From: Cyanobacteria bacterium RM1_2_2
Lineage (GTDB): Bacteria; Cyanobacteriota; Cyanobacteriia; Elainellales; Elainellaceae
Length of the DNA: 56,823 nucleotides
Assembly: GCA_012033495.1 (NCBI GenBank)
Contig: JAAUQT010000009.1
Location: 1-56,823 of the forward strand
Direction of reading: 5' to 3'
Below are positions 39,384-50,659 of this stretch, piece by piece (within the stretch, counting starts at the first letter, position 1; each line of letters begins with the position of its first letter). The notes under the pieces are model-generated. The model saw only the letters and a list, made by a program, of their open reading frames with translations, was not told the origin of the DNA and made no database searches. Position numbers and translations under genes: made by a program.

Positions 39384-40331
39384 TTAGGTTGGACGCGAAG
39401 ACTTGTCATGGGGTAGCGTGATTCCCAAACGATCTTGCAAAGCTTGAATAACTTCTTCCGCAGATTTGGCCCCAAAGTTTTTGATTTCTAACAAATCCTC
39501 TTGGGTGTAATCTAGCAGGTCAGCAACCGAGTTAATCTGAGCGCGTTTAAGGCAGTTGTATGCCCGTACAGAAAGCTGCAACTCTTCAATTGGGATCTGG
39601 TTTGTTGGATCTTCGTCAGGTTCAATATCGTCACCGATGGGTGCAAAATCGATTTCCCGTAGCGGATTAAACAAACCAACCAAGATGTCTGCTGCTTGGC
39701 TTAAAGCCTCTTGAGGAGTCAAACTTCCATTTGTCCAAATTTCTAAGAGCAAGCGGTCTTTTTCCAGTGATCCACCTACTCTGGCATCCTCAACTGTGTA
39801 GTTAACCTTGCGAACAGGCATAAAAACAGAGTCAATTTGTAGAAAATCCAGAGCCGAGGTTTCATCTCGCCCTCGCTCAATCGCTCGATAGCCAATCCCT
39901 TTCTCAATCCTAAACTCCATCTCTAGCGTTGAACCCGCAGATAGAGTTGCAACATATTGCTCAGGATCGATCACCTGCACTTCTGGTGGTAGATCAAAAT
40001 AGCCTGCTGTGACAGTTGCAGGTCCTTCAACCCGCAACCGCCCAATCTGAGGCTGAGATGAGTAGCTTTTCAGCACAACCTCTTTCATATTCAGCAGGAT
40101 ATCGAGAACATCTTCTCGTACCCCTGGAACTGTCATAAATTCATGGGTCACACCAGCAATCCGAACCGCCGTCACAGCAGCTCCTTCCAGGTTCGACAGC
40201 AAAACTCGCCGCAAAGCATTTCCTACTGTGATCCCCTGCCCTCGATCGAGAGGTTCCAGAACAAATTTGCTGTAGGAACTCCGATCATCACTTGTGTCCG
40301 ATTCTATGCACTCGACCTGAAACTGTGTCAC
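39384..40331 (-). CDS. rpoA: RNA polymerase alpha subunit
   Basis: 315 residues from a GTG at 40331. A longer frame reaches 40367, but a clear Shine-Dalgarno sequence (GGGAGG) lies 7 bp before the GTG, and family members begin at TQFQVECIES. The N-terminal dimerisation domain has FVLEPLDRGQGITVGNALRRVLL. The C-terminal domain (about 240-305) has NCLKRAQINSVADLLDYTQEDLLEIKNFGAKS, which contacts UP-element DNA and activators. Placed between rpsK and rplQ. rpsD is not in this operon. Confidence 0.97.
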   Translation of the reverse strand: MTQFQVECIESDTSDDRSSYSKFVLEPLDRGQGITVGNALRRVLLSNLEGAAVTAVRIAGVTHEFMTVPGVREDVLDILLNMKEVVLKSYSSQPQIGRLRVEGPATVTAGYFDLPPEVQVIDPEQYVATLSAGSTLEMEFRIEKGIGYRAIERGRDETSALDFLQIDSVFMPVRKVNYTVEDARVGGSLEKDRLLLEIWTNGSLTPQEALSQAADILVGLFNPLREIDFAPIGDDIEPDEDPTNQIPIEELQLSVRAYNCLKRAQINSVADLLDYTQEDLLEIKNFGAKSAEEVIQALQDRLGITLPHDKSSRPT

Positions 40332-40476
40332 AGTCAAACCTCCCTTCTCCTTAGCCCTGGAAAGCAAACTTCATTCTTACCCAACCCCCACCAACCCTTT
40401 CACTCCTGATGTTTGATGCCATCTCACCCCTATCAGGCTTCAACTCATCTAAAAAACATCTACTTCCAGACCAACC

Positions 40477-40872
40477 TTAAACCCGACGGCGCTTAGGAGG
40501 GCGACAACCATTATGAGGAATGGGAGTGACATCACGAATTAGCGTAATTTCTAAGCCAGCGGCCTGTAAAGCTCGAATTGCTGTCTCTCGACCAGAACCA
40601 GGACCACTTACCATGACTTCGAGCTGCCTCATTCCTTGCTCAGTAGCGCGCCTAGCTGCATTTTCAGCCGCAGTTTGAGCTGCATAGGGAGTGCCTTTCT
40701 TCGCCCCCTTGAAACCACTGGCCCCTGAAGATGACCAGGAAATCGTTTCCCCATTCACATCGGTGATGGTGACAATCGTGTTGTTGAAAGTTGATTGGAT
40801 ATGAGCCACACCACTGGGTACATTCCGCTTCTGTTTTTTGGTTCCCGTTTTCCGGGTAGGTTGTCGTGCCAT
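40477..40872 (-). CDS. rpsK: 30S ribosomal protein S11
   Basis: 131 residues with [38 protein letters not shown] and the end [18 protein letters not shown], all diagnostic. It lines the mRNA exit platform of the 30S subunit. Located between rpsM and rpoA. Confidence 0.98.
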   Translation of the reverse strand: MARQPTRKTGTKKQKRNVPSGVAHIQSTFNNTIVTITDVNGETISWSSSGASGFKGAKKGTPYAAQTAAENAARRATEQGMRQLEVMVSGPGSGRETAIRALQAAGLEITLIRDVTPIPHNGCRPPKRRRV

Positions 40873-41058
40873 ACTTCAATCTCTAAACTTAAGACTCAAA
40901 TATTAATCTGATTAGGCATAATTAACTTCCGAAGTTGTAAGAAAACCTCCCTACAGCTACAGAGCTTGTCTGCTTTGCCCAACACCTTTAGACAGACAAA
41001 AACAGCGACTAGGGCGACCCATCTCGCTGCTAGATATTGACCACCAGAAATCAATGCG

Positions 41059-41442
41059 CTATTTCTTACCAGGCGCCTTCTTCTTCCCAGCCACAGTCCG
41101 CCGTCCACCCCTACGGGTTCGAGCATTTGTCCGGGTTCTTTGACCCCGAACTGGGAGCCCCAGACGGTGACGACGACCCCGATAGGTGCCGATATCCATC
41201 AACCGCTTGATGTTCATCGATTCCCAGCGTCGCAAATCACCTTCAATCTGGTAATCGCCTTCAACAGCCTCTCGAAGGGCAGCCACTTCAGCATCGCTGA
41301 GTTCCTTAACCCTCGTATCAGGATTAACGCCAGTCTTCGCCAAAACTTGCTTCGAGCGGGTCAATCCAATTCCGTAAATATAGGTCAGACCAATTTCAAC
41401 ACGCTTATCTCGTGGAAGGTCTACTCCGGCTATCCGCGCCAC
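41059..41442 (-). CDS. rpsM: 30S ribosomal protein S13
   Basis: 127 residues starting [19 protein letters not shown], with [10 protein letters not shown] and the basic tail [13 protein letters not shown], which contacts P-site tRNA and the inter-subunit bridges. The last 12 residues are lysine-rich. Order rpmJ-rpsM-rpsK is normal. Confidence 0.98.
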   Translation of the reverse strand: MARIAGVDLPRDKRVEIGLTYIYGIGLTRSKQVLAKTGVNPDTRVKELSDAEVAALREAVEGDYQIEGDLRRWESMNIKRLMDIGTYRGRRHRLGLPVRGQRTRTNARTRRGGRRTVAGKKKAPGKK

Positions 41443-41562
41443 GTTTCTATCCTCTCCGGTTTGGCTTTAAAGCTACAATCTGACAATTTGAACTGGACAG
41501 GAATTCAAAGCAGAACGCTGATGAATTTTCCCTCTCCAGAGCAGAGTTTCAACAGCTAAAGA

Positions 41563-41676
41563 TTAGCCCTGACGCTGCTTATGCTTAGGATTCGAGCAAA
41601 TAACCATCACTCTACCTTTGCGCCGAATCACACGGCATTTTTCACACATTTTACGAACGGATGCTCGGACTTTCAT
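41563..41676 (-). CDS. rpmJ: 50S ribosomal protein L36
   Basis: 37 residues. It begins [14 protein letters not shown] and ends NPKHKQRQG, with the zinc ligands C-x2-C, a later Cys in VICSNP and His in KHKQ. It lies between infA and rpsM in the standard order. Confidence 0.96.
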   Translation of the reverse strand: MKVRASVRKMCEKCRVIRRKGRVMVICSNPKHKQRQG

Positions 41677-41835
41677 GTCCTTCAAACCAATGACTACAAA
41701 CTTAATATAATATCAAAAATTGTTCACTCTGTCAAGTATCTGTAAATTATATTTTACCAATCGCTAAAACGCCCGTAAAAGCGATGATGTCTACTTCCAT
41801 ATTCAAAAGTCGGATTTCTGCTAGCCTTTCTATCT

Positions 41836-42060
41836 CTACTTTTTGCGTAAACGGTAAGTGATTCTACCCTTTGTTAGGTCATAGGGAGTCAGTTCCACTT
41901 TGACTCGATCACCCGGCAAAATTTTAATATAGTTACGGCGAATTTTCCCTGAAATGTGGGCAAGGACATTAAAGCCGTTATCTAAATCAACCCGAAACAT
42001 CGCATTAGGCAATGAGTCAGTTACCGTCCCTTCCATTTCAATCAAATCTTGTTTAGACAA
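41836..42060 (-). CDS. infA: Translation initiation factor IF-1
   Basis: 74 residues forming a single S1/OB-fold domain: [45 protein letters not shown] and [16 protein letters not shown]-1 occupies the ribosomal A site during initiation. It lies between adk and rpmJ. Confidence 0.98.
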   Translation of the reverse strand: MSKQDLIEMEGTVTDSLPNAMFRVDLDNGFNVLAHISGKIRRNYIKILPGDRVKVELTPYDLTKGRITYRLRKK

Positions 42061-42238
42061 GTTGCTCTCCTTTAATAAGAACCATGGAATACACCCTTAC
42101 AGATCACGACATTTGTTCAATCTAAAAAAGCCGCTTTTGTCTCTAGCCTAACAAATGTCTAAAAAATCGGCTTTGCAGCAGCAACCAAGAGCTTGAACAG
42201 TGAGCAAGTTTCACAAGTCATAAATCAACCAGCGCTCA

Positions 42239-42796
42239 TTAAATCACTTGGAAGCATTGGCTCAGCTCTGCGGTCACTGCTTCTACAGATCGATTACCGT
42301 CAACTGAAAGCAGTAGCTTACGATCGCGGTAAAAGTCAATCAGAGGTGCAGTTTGTTGATGATAAACGACCAACCGGTGTTGGATCACCTCCTTGGTATC
42401 GTCTTTACGTCCACGTCCCAACAGCCGCTCAACTAAAACCTCGTCTGGCACTTCAAAGTTAATTACTGCACCACAAGACTGACCCATTTCTTGTAATAGA
42501 GCGTCCAGGAAAGATGCCTGCACTACAGTACGAGGAAATCCGTCTAAGATCCAACCTGAAGCGCTGTCGGGTTGACTGAGGCGGTCGCGAACTAGATCAA
42601 GCATGAGTTGATCTGGCACTAACTCTCCCCGATCCATATAAGATTGAGCCTTTTGACCCAATTCAGTCTTTTGTGCCACTGCACTGCGTAGAATATCGCC
42701 GGTTGAAATATGAGGGATCTCCCAGTGCTGAGCTAGGGTCTGAGCCTGAGTCCCTTTGCCTGCTCCAGGAGGACCTAAGAAGATAAGTCGAACCAC
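42239..42796 (-). CDS. adk: Adenylate kinase
   Basis: 185 residues, short type without the LID zinc insert. The P-loop is [12 protein letters not shown], the AMP site [12 protein letters not shown] and [13 protein letters not shown]. It catalyses AMP + ATP to 2 ADP. Its start overlaps the secY stop by one base, so the two are translationally coupled. Confidence 0.97.
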   Translation of the reverse strand: MVRLIFLGPPGAGKGTQAQTLAQHWEIPHISTGDILRSAVAQKTELGQKAQSYMDRGELVPDQLMLDLVRDRLSQPDSASGWILDGFPRTVVQASFLDALLQEMGQSCGAVINFEVPDEVLVERLLGRGRKDDTKEVIQHRLVVYHQQTAPLIDFYRDRKLLLSVDGNRSVEAVTAELSQCFQVI

Positions 42797-44106
42797 TACT
42801 GTTTCACCATTCCTTCGTAACGCTGCGAAATAACATAAGTCTGAATTTGCTTTGCTGTATCAATAGCAACGCCAACGAGGATGAGTAACGAAGTCGCACC
42901 TAACCCCTGAAAAGTTCGGACTTGCGTTGCACCTTCTACCGCAGTAGGCACAATGGCAACTAATCCCAGGAAAATTGCTCCTAAAAAAGTGAGTCGATTC
43001 AATACCCGCTCGATGTACTCACTGGTTGCTTTACCAGGGCGAATTCCCGGAATGCTGGCTCCCATCTTCTTCAGGTTTTGAGCCATATCAACTGGGTTGA
43101 CAATCAGCGACGAGTAAAAGTAACTGAAGAAAAGAATGAGAGTTAGATAAACCAGAATGTATAGCCAATGTCCAGGGCTAAGATACCGGAGGGCTTGAGC
43201 TAAAGCGGCGTTGTTAGGGAAGAATTGCGCCACCGATGCCGGCAGAAACAGCACCATAGAAGCAAAAATAATCGGCATCACGCCACCTTGGTTGAGGCGC
43301 AAAGGCAAATAGCTGCTTTTCTCCAAGTAAAGCCGACGCCCTACTTGCCGCCGAGCCGAGATGATCGGAATACGTCGCGTTCCTTCCTGAACAAAGACAA
43401 TACCGACAATCATGACCAGAAAAACTAAGAGCAGAACGATTACCCCTCCAACCAAGCTGCGGTCGCCACTCTGCGCCAGTTCAATCGTTTGTCCTAAAGA
43501 ACGGGGCAAGGTTGAAACAATACTGATAAAAATTAGAAGAGACGCTCCATTCCCGATCCCACGTTCAGTGATCAGTTCACCAACCCACATCACAAACATT
43601 GAGCCTGCGGTGAGTGCTAGAACAGTCTGCGCGATGAAAACAGGCCCAGGTGTCACAGCATAATTACTCACAAACAAGGAAATGCCGATACTTTGAAAAA
43701 TTGCCCAAACCAGGGCAACATAGCGGGTAATTTGAGAAATTTTGCGCCTACCAGCTTCGCCTTCGTTCTTCTGGAGGTCTTCCAGGCTTGGAATAGCGGC
43801 TGCCATCAACTGCATGATGATAGAAGCATTAATATAGGGCAGAATTCCCAAGGCAAAAATGCCTAAAGCAGAAATACCGCCTCCAGCCAGAATATCGAGA
43901 ATTCCAATCAGGTTGCCTAATCCACTGCCTTGAAGCCCCTGCTGAAATGCAACTCGATCAATTCCTGGCACAGGAATATAAATTCCCAACCGGATCAGGA
44001 GCAGCATCCCGATCGTGACAAGCAGCCGACCGCGAAGTCCGGCTGCCTGAGCCATCTGGATGAATGTTTCCTGTGCGGTGGGTGTCTTGTCTCGGCTAAC
44101 TACCAT
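42796..44106 (-). CDS. secY: Preprotein translocase subunit SecY
   Basis: 436 residues with ten hydrophobic segments. TM1 holds [24 protein letters not shown], the plug region follows, and TM2 has [16 protein letters not shown]. Cytoplasmic loops carry [16 protein letters not shown] and [19 protein letters not shown]. It is the channel of Sec-dependent export in plasma and thylakoid membranes. It lies between rplO and adk, as in most bacteria. Confidence 0.98.
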   Translation of the reverse strand: MVVSRDKTPTAQETFIQMAQAAGLRGRLLVTIGMLLLIRLGIYIPVPGIDRVAFQQGLQGSGLGNLIGILDILAGGGISALGIFALGILPYINASIIMQLMAAAIPSLEDLQKNEGEAGRRKISQITRYVALVWAIFQSIGISLFVSNYAVTPGPVFIAQTVLALTAGSMFVMWVGELITERGIGNGASLLIFISIVSTLPRSLGQTIELAQSGDRSLVGGVIVLLLVFLVMIVGIVFVQEGTRRIPIISARRQVGRRLYLEKSSYLPLRLNQGGVMPIIFASMVLFLPASVAQFFPNNAALAQALRYLSPGHWLYILVYLTLILFFSYFYSSLIVNPVDMAQNLKKMGASIPGIRPGKATSEYIERVLNRLTFLGAIFLGLVAIVPTAVEGATQVRTFQGLGATSLLILVGVAIDTAKQIQTYVISQRYEGMVKQ

Positions 44107-44167
44107 AACGGGATACCTCTTAACAGGGTCAGCTTTAGCTTAATTCAGGAATGACCTGATCTAGATT

Positions 44168-44614
44168 CTAGCTAAGGACTTCGCAAGTTCCTCCAGCCGC
44201 CTCAATTTTCTCTTTAGCAGACCGGGTAAAAGCAGCCGCCTGAACCTTAAGTGCAACGGTTAAATCACCATTTCCCAAAACTTTCAAAGGGCCATCGTCA
44301 GTTGTGACAACTCCGGCATTCATGAGCGTAGCCAAATTAACCTCGGTATTTGCCTCAAATGAAGCCAAGTCTTCAACATTGATCAGCGTATACTGCTGCC
44401 GATTGATCAAGGGGAAGTGCTTTAATTTGGGAATCCGACGGTAAAGCGGCATCTGTCCACCCTCGAATCCTGGACGAGTTGGGCGACCAGAACGAGATTT
44501 TTGACCGCGCATACCAAATCCGCAGCTTGCTCCTTGCCCTGCCGAAATACCTCGACCCACTCGCCGTCTGCGCTTTTGAGAACCTGCCTTAGGGACAGCA
44601 TCTTCTAATCTCAT
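44168..44614 (-). CDS. rplO: 50S ribosomal protein L15
   Basis: 148 residues: the N-terminal basic [33 protein letters not shown] is the L15 signature, and [15 protein letters not shown] follows. Located directly after rpsE. rpmD (L30) is missing between them, as in cyanobacteria generally. Confidence 0.97.
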   Translation of the reverse strand: MRLEDAVPKAGSQKRRRRVGRGISAGQGASCGFGMRGQKSRSGRPTRPGFEGGQMPLYRRIPKLKHFPLINRQQYTLINVEDLASFEANTEVNLATLMNAGVVTTDDGPLKVLGNGDLTVALKVQAAAFTRSAKEKIEAAGGTCEVLS

Positions 44615-44707
44615 GACTATCCTCGTAAATCATCTAGCGGTTTAACTAACGTAAGCTCAATCTTCAGCAAGAAATAAACCCCTGAAGCCAAGCGAATGAG
44701 CCGGATA

Positions 44708-45226
44708 CTAAATGTAAAGGGTTTCAATCGAAACACCGCGTTCCTCAGCCACCTCTGAAAAGGTGCGCAGAGAAGCAAGCGCATTCGCTGCGGCCCTAGC
44801 ATTATTCAAGGGATTGCCAGAACCAAGCTGTTTCGCCAAAATGTTGCGCACACCTGCTAGTTCTAGAACCGTTCGCACTGCGCCACCCGCAATTACTCCA
44901 GTACCAGGGGCAGCAGGACGCATCATCACCTTAGCACCACCGCCTGCTCCGTTCACGGGATGGGGAATCGAATTTGCTTTGGTCAGCGGCACATCAACTA
45001 AATGCTTCTTCCCGTCAGCAACGCCCTTCCGAACCGCTCCAATAACATCGCTGGCTTTGCCAACACCGACCCCGACTTGCCCCTTTTCATTGCCAACGAC
45101 GACAATCGCGCGGAAGCTAAGTTTCTTACCACCCTTGACCACCTTAGTCACACGGCGAATTTGAACGACTCGCTCTTGCCAATCTGACTCTTTTTCCTTG
45201 GTTTTACCTTTGCGACGATTCGCCAT
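44708..45226 (-). CDS. rpsE: 30S ribosomal protein S5
   Basis: 172 residues. [23 protein letters not shown] and [24 protein letters not shown] are the double-stranded RNA-binding part. [27 protein letters not shown] is the C-terminal half. It helps decoding accuracy. Sits between rplR and rplO. Confidence 0.98.
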   Translation of the reverse strand: MANRRKGKTKEKESDWQERVVQIRRVTKVVKGGKKLSFRAIVVVGNEKGQVGVGVGKASDVIGAVRKGVADGKKHLVDVPLTKANSIPHPVNGAGGGAKVMMRPAAPGTGVIAGGAVRTVLELAGVRNILAKQLGSGNPLNNARAAANALASLRTFSEVAEERGVSIETLYI

Positions 45227-45285
45227 GTTAGTTTTTCCTCATTATCTAACCTATTTCTTAATGACTGCTGAAGCTGCCGGCATGA

Positions 45286-45648
45286 TTAAAATTCTAAGCC
45301 ACCTTCTCTGGCAGCATCGGCGAGTGCTTTCACCCGTCCATGGTAAAGGCTGCCACCTCGATCAAATACGACCTGCTTAATCCCCTGAGCGCTTGCCCGC
45401 TCTGCAATCAACTGACCCACCCGCGTTGAGGCATCACACGTTGAGCTAGATTCAAGCTCTGAACGAAGCTCGGCTTCCAGGGTTGAAGCAGCAGCTAAAG
45501 TATGGTGGCGAGAATCATCAATAACTTGAGCATAAATATGCTGATTGGAGCGAAAAACTGCCAAACGAGGACGTTCGGAGGTTCCTACTACTGTGCGTCG
45601 AATGCGACCATGACGGCGACGAGTCGATTCCTTGCGTGTCATTTTCAT
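45286..45648 (-). CDS. rplR: 50S ribosomal protein L18
   Basis: 120 residues, including [31 protein letters not shown] and [26 protein letters not shown], the conserved 5S rRNA-binding end. It follows rplF by 2 bp. Confidence 0.98.
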   Translation of the reverse strand: MKMTRKESTRRRHGRIRRTVVGTSERPRLAVFRSNQHIYAQVIDDSRHHTLAAASTLEAELRSELESSSTCDASTRVGQLIAERASAQGIKQVVFDRGGSLYHGRVKALADAAREGGLEF

Positions 45649-45650
45649 GA

Positions 45651-46190
45651 TTACTTCTTCCCTGCCTTGCCAGCCTTACGTCTCACCATTTCACCTGCAT
45701 ATCGAATCCCTTTACCCTTATAAGGCTCCGGTGGACGAATCGAACGAATCCGAGCTGCAATATTTCCGACAATCTCTTTATTGATTCCAGTCACAATCAC
45801 GTTTGTGTTGTTTTCCACCGCCAACTGAATGCCTTCGGGAGGCTCAATTTGCACCGGATGGCTGTAACCTACACTTAGCATCAAATTGCGACCCTGAACC
45901 TGGGCACGATAGCCCACTCCTTGAATCTCTAGGCGGCGCTGAAACCCATTGGAAACTCCTTCCACCATATTGGCGACAAGAGTCCGGCACAAGCCATGAC
46001 GTTGTCGAGCCACACGAGATTCATTCCGACGATTTACCTGAATCGTTCCTTCTTCTTGAACCACTTCTACCTCTGAAGGTAAAGTGCGAGACAATTCACC
46101 CTTAGGCCCCTTCACCGCCACATGCTGATCTGTGATCGTGACCGTGACATTTTTAGGAACCGGGATAGGGCGTTTACCAATACGAGACAT
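45651..46190 (-). CDS. rplF: 50S ribosomal protein L6
   Basis: 179 residues from the ATG at 46190 ([15 protein letters not shown]). An in-frame ATG seven codons earlier (46211) is less likely because the family starts at MSRIG. The C-terminal signature [19 protein letters not shown] is intact. It binds near the sarcin-ricin loop. Confidence 0.97.
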   Translation of the reverse strand: MSRIGKRPIPVPKNVTVTITDQHVAVKGPKGELSRTLPSEVEVVQEEGTIQVNRRNESRVARQRHGLCRTLVANMVEGVSNGFQRRLEIQGVGYRAQVQGRNLMLSVGYSHPVQIEPPEGIQLAVENNTNVIVTGINKEIVGNIAARIRSIRPPEPYKGKGIRYAGEMVRRKAGKAGKK

Positions 46191-46301
46191 AATCTTTTCT
46201 CCTAGACACAATCATCAGCAGTTCGTTGCGATTTTGGGACTTCACGAAGCCCATCCTTTAGCTCAAAAGAATGCGCTGATGGCAACAACAACTTCATTGC
46301 G

Positions 46302-46703
46302 CTACCAGATGTAGCAAAGCACCTCGCCCCCTAGCCCTTGTCGCCGAGCATCTCGATCTGTCATGATGCCGCTAGACGTTGAGATAATTGCAACTCCAAT
46401 TCCGCCTAAGACCCTTGGTAGCTCTTTGCGGTTAGAGTAAACCCGCAGCCCAGGCTTACTGATTCGCTTCAGTGTATTAATAATCGGCCGACGATTTTTA
46501 CCCTTGTACTTGAGCGCAATGACGAGGCTCTTCTTGACCCCCTCTTCTTTTTCAGCGAATTCAGCAATAAATCCCTCTTCCTGCAAGACTTTAGCAATAC
46601 TGCGAGTCATCTTCGTGGATGGAACTTCTGTCGTCTGATGCCGCGCTAAATTTGCATTCCGAATTCGCGTCAGCATATCTGAAATCGTGTCGTTAGCTGC
46701 CAT
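46302..46703 (-). CDS. rpsH: 30S ribosomal protein S8
   Basis: 133 residues: [19 protein letters not shown] at the start and GIAIISTS-type [24 protein letters not shown] at the end. It follows rplE directly (22 bp). rpsN, which sits between these genes in many bacteria, is absent, as in cyanobacteria. Confidence 0.98.
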   Translation of the reverse strand: MAANDTISDMLTRIRNANLARHQTTEVPSTKMTRSIAKVLQEEGFIAEFAEKEEGVKKSLVIALKYKGKNRRPIINTLKRISKPGLRVYSNRKELPRVLGGIGVAIISTSSGIMTDRDARRQGLGGEVLCYIW

Positions 46704-46725
46704 AGTTTCCCCTTAATGAAACTGC

Positions 46726-47271
46726 CTAATTGTCCCGGAAGGGCATGCCTAGTTCCTTTAGCAGCGCACGACCCTCCTCATCTGTATTTGCCGTAGTGAT
46801 GATGGAAATATCCATCCCTCGAATTTGGTCAATGTTGTCATACTCGACTTCAGGAAAAATAAGCTGCTCTCGAATTCCCAAAGTGTAGTTACCCCGACCG
46901 TCAAAACTTTTTGGACTGATCCCGCGAAAATCTCGGATGCGGGGAAGCGCTAGATTAATCAGACGATTCATAAATGCGTACATCCGCTCGGAGCGCAGCG
47001 TCACCATGATGCCGACTGGCATTCCTTTCCGAATTTTGAATCCAGCGATCGCCTTTTTCGCTCTCGTGACCACTGGTTTTTGTCCCGTAATCAGAGAAAT
47101 CTCATTAATCGAGGATTCCAGCGCCTTTGCATTCTGCGCCGCTTCTCCCAAACCGCGATTAATCGTCACCTTAATGATTTTAGGAACTTGATGAATGTTC
47201 TCATACTGAAACTGCTCAATCAGCTTTGGAACAACCTTTTCCTTGTAAAGCTCTTTTAATGCATCCGTCAT
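46726..47271 (-). CDS. rplE: 50S ribosomal protein L5
   Basis: 181 residues: [41 protein letters not shown] and [27 protein letters not shown]. It contacts 5S rRNA and the P-site tRNA. Confidence 0.98.
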   Translation of the reverse strand: MTDALKELYKEKVVPKLIEQFQYENIHQVPKIIKVTINRGLGEAAQNAKALESSINEISLITGQKPVVTRAKKAIAGFKIRKGMPVGIMVTLRSERMYAFMNRLINLALPRIRDFRGISPKSFDGRGNYTLGIREQLIFPEVEYDNIDQIRGMDISIITTANTDEEGRALLKELGMPFRDN

Positions 47272-47327
47272 AGCATTTCTCCTCTAATTGCCCTGGTCTT
47301 GGTCAGGGTTGAATTTAGTTTGCGCAT

Positions 47328-47672
47328 TTAGTCCAACACTTCTCCGGTCTTCTTCAGCATTCGGACTTTGCGCCCCTCTGCGTTGAAGGTGTAGCAAACG
47401 CGGCTTGCCACTTTTTGTTTGGTGGAGTAAAGCATGACGTTAGAACTGTGAATCGGCACTTCAATCGTGGTGATTTGTCCCGACTCACCCTCTTGTTGAG
47501 GCTTGACATGCTTCGTTTTGATATTGACACCTTTAACCAAGACCTTGTTGGTCTTCGGAAAGGTTTGCAGCACTTCGCCCACCTTACCCTTGTCGCTACC
47601 GGCAATGACCTGCACGGTATCGCCCTTTTTAACGTGCATCTTGTGACGCACAGGGGTTAAATTCTTCGTCAT
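47328..47672 (-). CDS. rplX: 50S ribosomal protein L24
   Basis: 114 residues with a KOW motif: [24 protein letters not shown], then [22 protein letters not shown]. Start overlaps the rplN stop by one base. Confidence 0.97.
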   Translation of the reverse strand: MTKNLTPVRHKMHVKKGDTVQVIAGSDKGKVGEVLQTFPKTNKVLVKGVNIKTKHVKPQQEGESGQITTIEVPIHSSNVMLYSTKQKVASRVCYTFNAEGRKVRMLKKTGEVLD

Positions 47673-48037
47673 TACAGCACCTCCGGAGCCAAAGAGACAA
47701 TTTTTGTGAAGTTTTTGTCTCGCAATTCGCGGGCAACGGGGCCAAACACCCGCGTTCCTCTCGGATTGCCCTCTGCGTTGATGATCACTGCGGCGTTGTC
47801 ATCAAAACGGATGCTCATGCCGCTGTCTCGTCGCAGTCCTTTTTTCGTCCGTACTACAACAGCCCGAACGACGTCTGATTTCTTCACTGCCATGTTGGGA
47901 ATTGCGTCCTTTACTACGGCAATGATCACATCCCCGACATTGGCGTAACGACGGTTGCCGCCCAGCACCCGGATACACATCAGCTTGCGAGCACCGCTGT
48001 TGTCCGCCACATTAAGATAACTTTCCTGTTGAATCAT
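47672..48037 (-). CDS. rplN: 50S ribosomal protein L14
   Basis: 121 residues: [41 protein letters not shown] and [27 protein letters not shown]. Typical full-length L14. Confidence 0.98.
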   Translation of the reverse strand: MIQQESYLNVADNSGARKLMCIRVLGGNRRYANVGDVIIAVVKDAIPNMAVKKSDVVRAVVVRTKKGLRRDSGMSIRFDDNAAVIINAEGNPRGTRVFGPVARELRDKNFTKIVSLAPEVL

Positions 48038-48072
48038 GATTCGCCTCCCTGGAGAATGAATTTATAAATTCC

Positions 48073-48324
48073 TTAGGCTTCAGGGATATGGCTAAGAATA
48101 TCTACCACTTCCCAACGTTTGGTGCGGCTTAGAGGTCGCGTTTCCTGAATCCGAACCCGATCCCCTACCTTACATTTGTTCTCTTCGTCATGCACTTTGT
48201 ACCGCTTCGTGCGCACAACAATCTTGCGGTACTTGGGGTGGGGAGCACGGTTCTCGATTGCCACCACAATCGTCTTTTCCATCTTGTCGCTGACCACTAA
48301 GCCAACGCGCTGCTTGACTGCCAT
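48073..48324 (-). CDS. rpsQ: 30S ribosomal protein S17
   Basis: 83 residues: [22 protein letters not shown] and [22 protein letters not shown], the OB-fold signature of S17. It follows rpmC by 2 bp. Confidence 0.97.
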   Translation of the reverse strand: MAVKQRVGLVVSDKMEKTIVVAIENRAPHPKYRKIVVRTKRYKVHDEENKCKVGDRVRIQETRPLSRTKRWEVVDILSHIPEA

Positions 48325-48326
48325 AA

Positions 48327-48566
48327 TTACTCCTCTCCTTCACTCACTTCTGAACCGGGAGTTGCAGCAGCCAACTGGCGCTCTCGCTCTAGGGTCATCA
48401 ATTGAGCTAACCGATGACGCAGATGCTTGAACTGGTGTGGTTTCTCCAGTTGCCGAGTGGCTTTTTGAAAACGCAACTGAAACAACTCCTTTTTAGTTGC
48501 CACAATCCGATCGTTTAGTTCTTGATCGCTAAGATCGCGAATTTCCTCAACTTTGGGCAGAGGCAT
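48327..48566 (-). CDS. rpmC: 50S ribosomal protein L29
   Basis: 79 residues: [45 protein letters not shown]. It sits at the polypeptide exit where SRP and trigger factor dock. It follows rplP by 4 bp. Confidence 0.96.
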   Translation of the reverse strand: MPLPKVEEIRDLSDQELNDRIVATKKELFQLRFQKATRQLEKPHQFKHLRHRLAQLMTLERERQLAAATPGSEVSEGEE

Positions 48567-48570
48567 AAGA

Positions 48571-48989
48571 CTACGACTCCTCCGCTTGGCGCGTGATAAA
48601 TTTGGTCTTGATGGGCAGTTTGTACTGAGCTAATCGCATTGCTTCACGAGCAGTTGCTTCCGGCACGCCTGCGATCTCAAACAAGACGCGACCCGGCTTC
48701 ACAACGGCGACCCAAAATTCTGGGTTTCCTTTACCAGAACCCATCCGGGTTTCTGCCGCTCGCATTGTGACTGGCTTGTCAGGGAAAATCCGAATCCAGA
48801 TTTTGCCACCCCGACGAATGTAACGAGTCATGGCACGACGCTCGCCTCAATTTGTCGAGAGGTAATCCAGCAGGGTTCAAGTGCCTGTAGGGCAAACTCA
48901 CCGAAGTTGATTTCATGACCAGCAGTGGCCATCCCCTTCATGCGCCCCCGCTGCTGCTTTCGGAATTTAGTTCTTCTAGGACTTAACAT
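48571..48989 (-). CDS. rplP: 50S ribosomal protein L16 (frameshifted as read)
   Basis: The full protein of about 139 residues is present in two frames. From the ATG at 48989 it reads [20 protein letters not shown], then [20 protein letters not shown] and ends at RQIEAS. The second frame (from 48831) continues [20 protein letters not shown] through to the stop. One missing base at 48840-48841 (AGC-CGT-CGT-GCC-ATG expected, one C absent) separates them. L16 is essential and single-copy, so this is almost certainly a sequence error. L16 shapes the A-site region of the 50S subunit. Confidence 0.93.
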
Positions 48990-49082
48990 GGCTACTACCT
49001 TTAAAGTCAGTTTGAGTTTCTTCGTTTTGAGTTACGGGCTAGAGAAGATCTGACTTGAAACTCAAAAATTCAAACCTCGATT

Positions 49083-49831
49083 TCACCCTTCATTCGAGCG
49101 GTCTTCGTATTGCTGGCGACGACGCTGTTGACGACGACGAGGCTGGGTATTATTGGGCTGAGTGACTTCCTCTTGACCAGGAATGATTTCGCCCTTGAAC
49201 ACCCACACTTTAATACCGAGAATGCCGTAGATGGTTTGAGCCGTCCGGTAGGCATAATCAATATCGGCTCGCAAGGTGTGGAGCGGCACTTTACCTTCAC
49301 GAGTGTATTCAGTCCGAGCAATTTCAGCCCCGTTCAACCGACCGCTGATTTGAATTTTGATGCCCTCGATTCCGGCTCGCTGGGCCCGCTGGATAGCTTG
49401 CCGCACCACACGACGAAATGAAACCCGCCGTTCTAGATCGCGCACCACGTTTTCTGCAATTAGGGCAGCATCGGCATCAACGCGAGCAACTTCAACCACA
49501 TTGACCCGGATCTGACGGTTACTGTCCCCTAGGGCTTTTTGCAAACCGTTGCGTAAATCTTCAATCCCTTGCCCCCCTCGGCCTACAACAACGCCAGGAC
49601 GAGAGGTATGGATTCCAGATCAATTTGATCCGCTTTGCGTTCAATCCGAATCTTAGCGATTCCCGGACTGTCTAAGCTTTTGAGCTTCTGGGGGTTGGTT
49701 TCCAGAAAGTTGCGAATAGTGTAGTCTTCTTGCAGCAGTTTAGGATAGCGACTGGAATCCGCAAACCACCGAGACTGGTGCTCCTGCGTGATACCAAGTC
49801 GAAAGCCAACTGGATGAATCTTCTGTCCCAC
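49083..49831 (-). CDS. rpsC: 30S ribosomal protein S3 (frameshifted as read)
   Basis: Two frames together encode about 250 residues. The first (from 49831) has [21 protein letters not shown] to KADQIDLE. The second holds the KH-domain end (reading [20 protein letters not shown] before QKALGDSN) and [33 protein letters not shown]. The break lies at the AA at 49613-49614, where one further A restores [13 protein letters not shown]3 is essential, so a base-calling error is the likely cause. The C-terminal tail is Gln/Arg-rich ([14 protein letters not shown]). It forms the mRNA entry channel. Confidence 0.93.
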
Positions 49832-49890
49832 GGTACGTCCTCTAGTTAAAGGCAGTAGAGATAGTTAAATCAGCAAACATAAATCTTAAA

Positions 49891-50256
49891 TTAATCCTCA
49901 TCTTCAGCACCTGGTGCGACGGCAATTGTGATGTGGCACGTCGGCTTGCGAATTTGATAAGCCCGTCCCTGAGCACGAGGACGGAACCGCTTCAACACAG
50001 GCCCCTGATCTGCAAAAGCTTGAGTGATCAGCAATTCAGACGGGGCATAGCCAGCATTGTGCTCAGCATTTGCGACGGCTGAACGCAACACCTTCAGAAT
50101 AGGTTCACATGCTCTATAGGGCATAAACTCTAAAATGATCAATGCCTCCCGATAAGAGCGCCCCCGAATTTGATCCAGGACTCGACGCACCTTAAAGGGT
50201 GACATTCGGATGTAGCGAGCAATCGCTTTTGTCTCTTCTCCAGTAGCAACAGCCAT
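49891..50256 (-). CDS. rplV: 50S ribosomal protein L22
   Basis: 121 residues from the ATG at 50256, which has AAGGAG 6 bp upstream. The longer frame to 50298 lacks family support. The sequence has [26 protein letters not shown] and the tunnel-loop region [22 protein letters not shown]. Lies between rpsS and rpsC. Confidence 0.96.
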   Translation of the reverse strand: MAVATGEETKAIARYIRMSPFKVRRVLDQIRGRSYREALIILEFMPYRACEPILKVLRSAVANAEHNAGYAPSELLITQAFADQGPVLKRFRPRAQGRAYQIRKPTCHITIAVAPGAEDED

Positions 50257-50323
50257 AGTTTTCTCCTTGAAGCGATTCGCCTTCTGCATGAACTGCATGA
50301 TCGATCGCTAATTAATTTGCCGA

Positions 50324-50602
50324 TTAGCGACGAGCCTTTTTGTCACTTTTGGCGTGACCTCTGAAAGTACGGGTTGGCGCAAACTCACCGAGCTTGTGCC
50401 CGACCATCTGTTCATTGACGTAAACCGGAACATGCTGCCGTCCGTTGTGGACGGCAATGGTGTGCCCAATCATTTGCGGCAGGATGGTAGAAGCACGAGA
50501 CCAAGTTTTGATCACTTGCTTTTCGCCTCTTGCGTTGAGCGCTTCCACTTTGCTGAGCAAATGATCGGCAACAAATGGGCCTTTTTTTAGCGAGCGAGAC
50601 AT
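50324..50602 (-). CDS. rpsS: 30S ribosomal protein S19
   Basis: 92 residues: [42 protein letters not shown] and [14 protein letters not shown]. Complete and typical. It sits at the head of the 30S subunit and pairs with S13. Confidence 0.98.
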   Translation of the reverse strand: MSRSLKKGPFVADHLLSKVEALNARGEKQVIKTWSRASTILPQMIGHTIAVHNGRQHVPVYVNEQMVGHKLGEFAPTRTFRGHAKSDKKARR

Positions 50603-50659
50603 GTCAAATAACCTCTGTTTAACCTTGCATCCTTACGAAAACCTAAGCACAGCCTAAGC

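Noticed and set aside
44763-45164. 133-codon frame antisense to rpsE
   Set aside because: It lies wholly within a certain ribosomal protein gene on the other strand.
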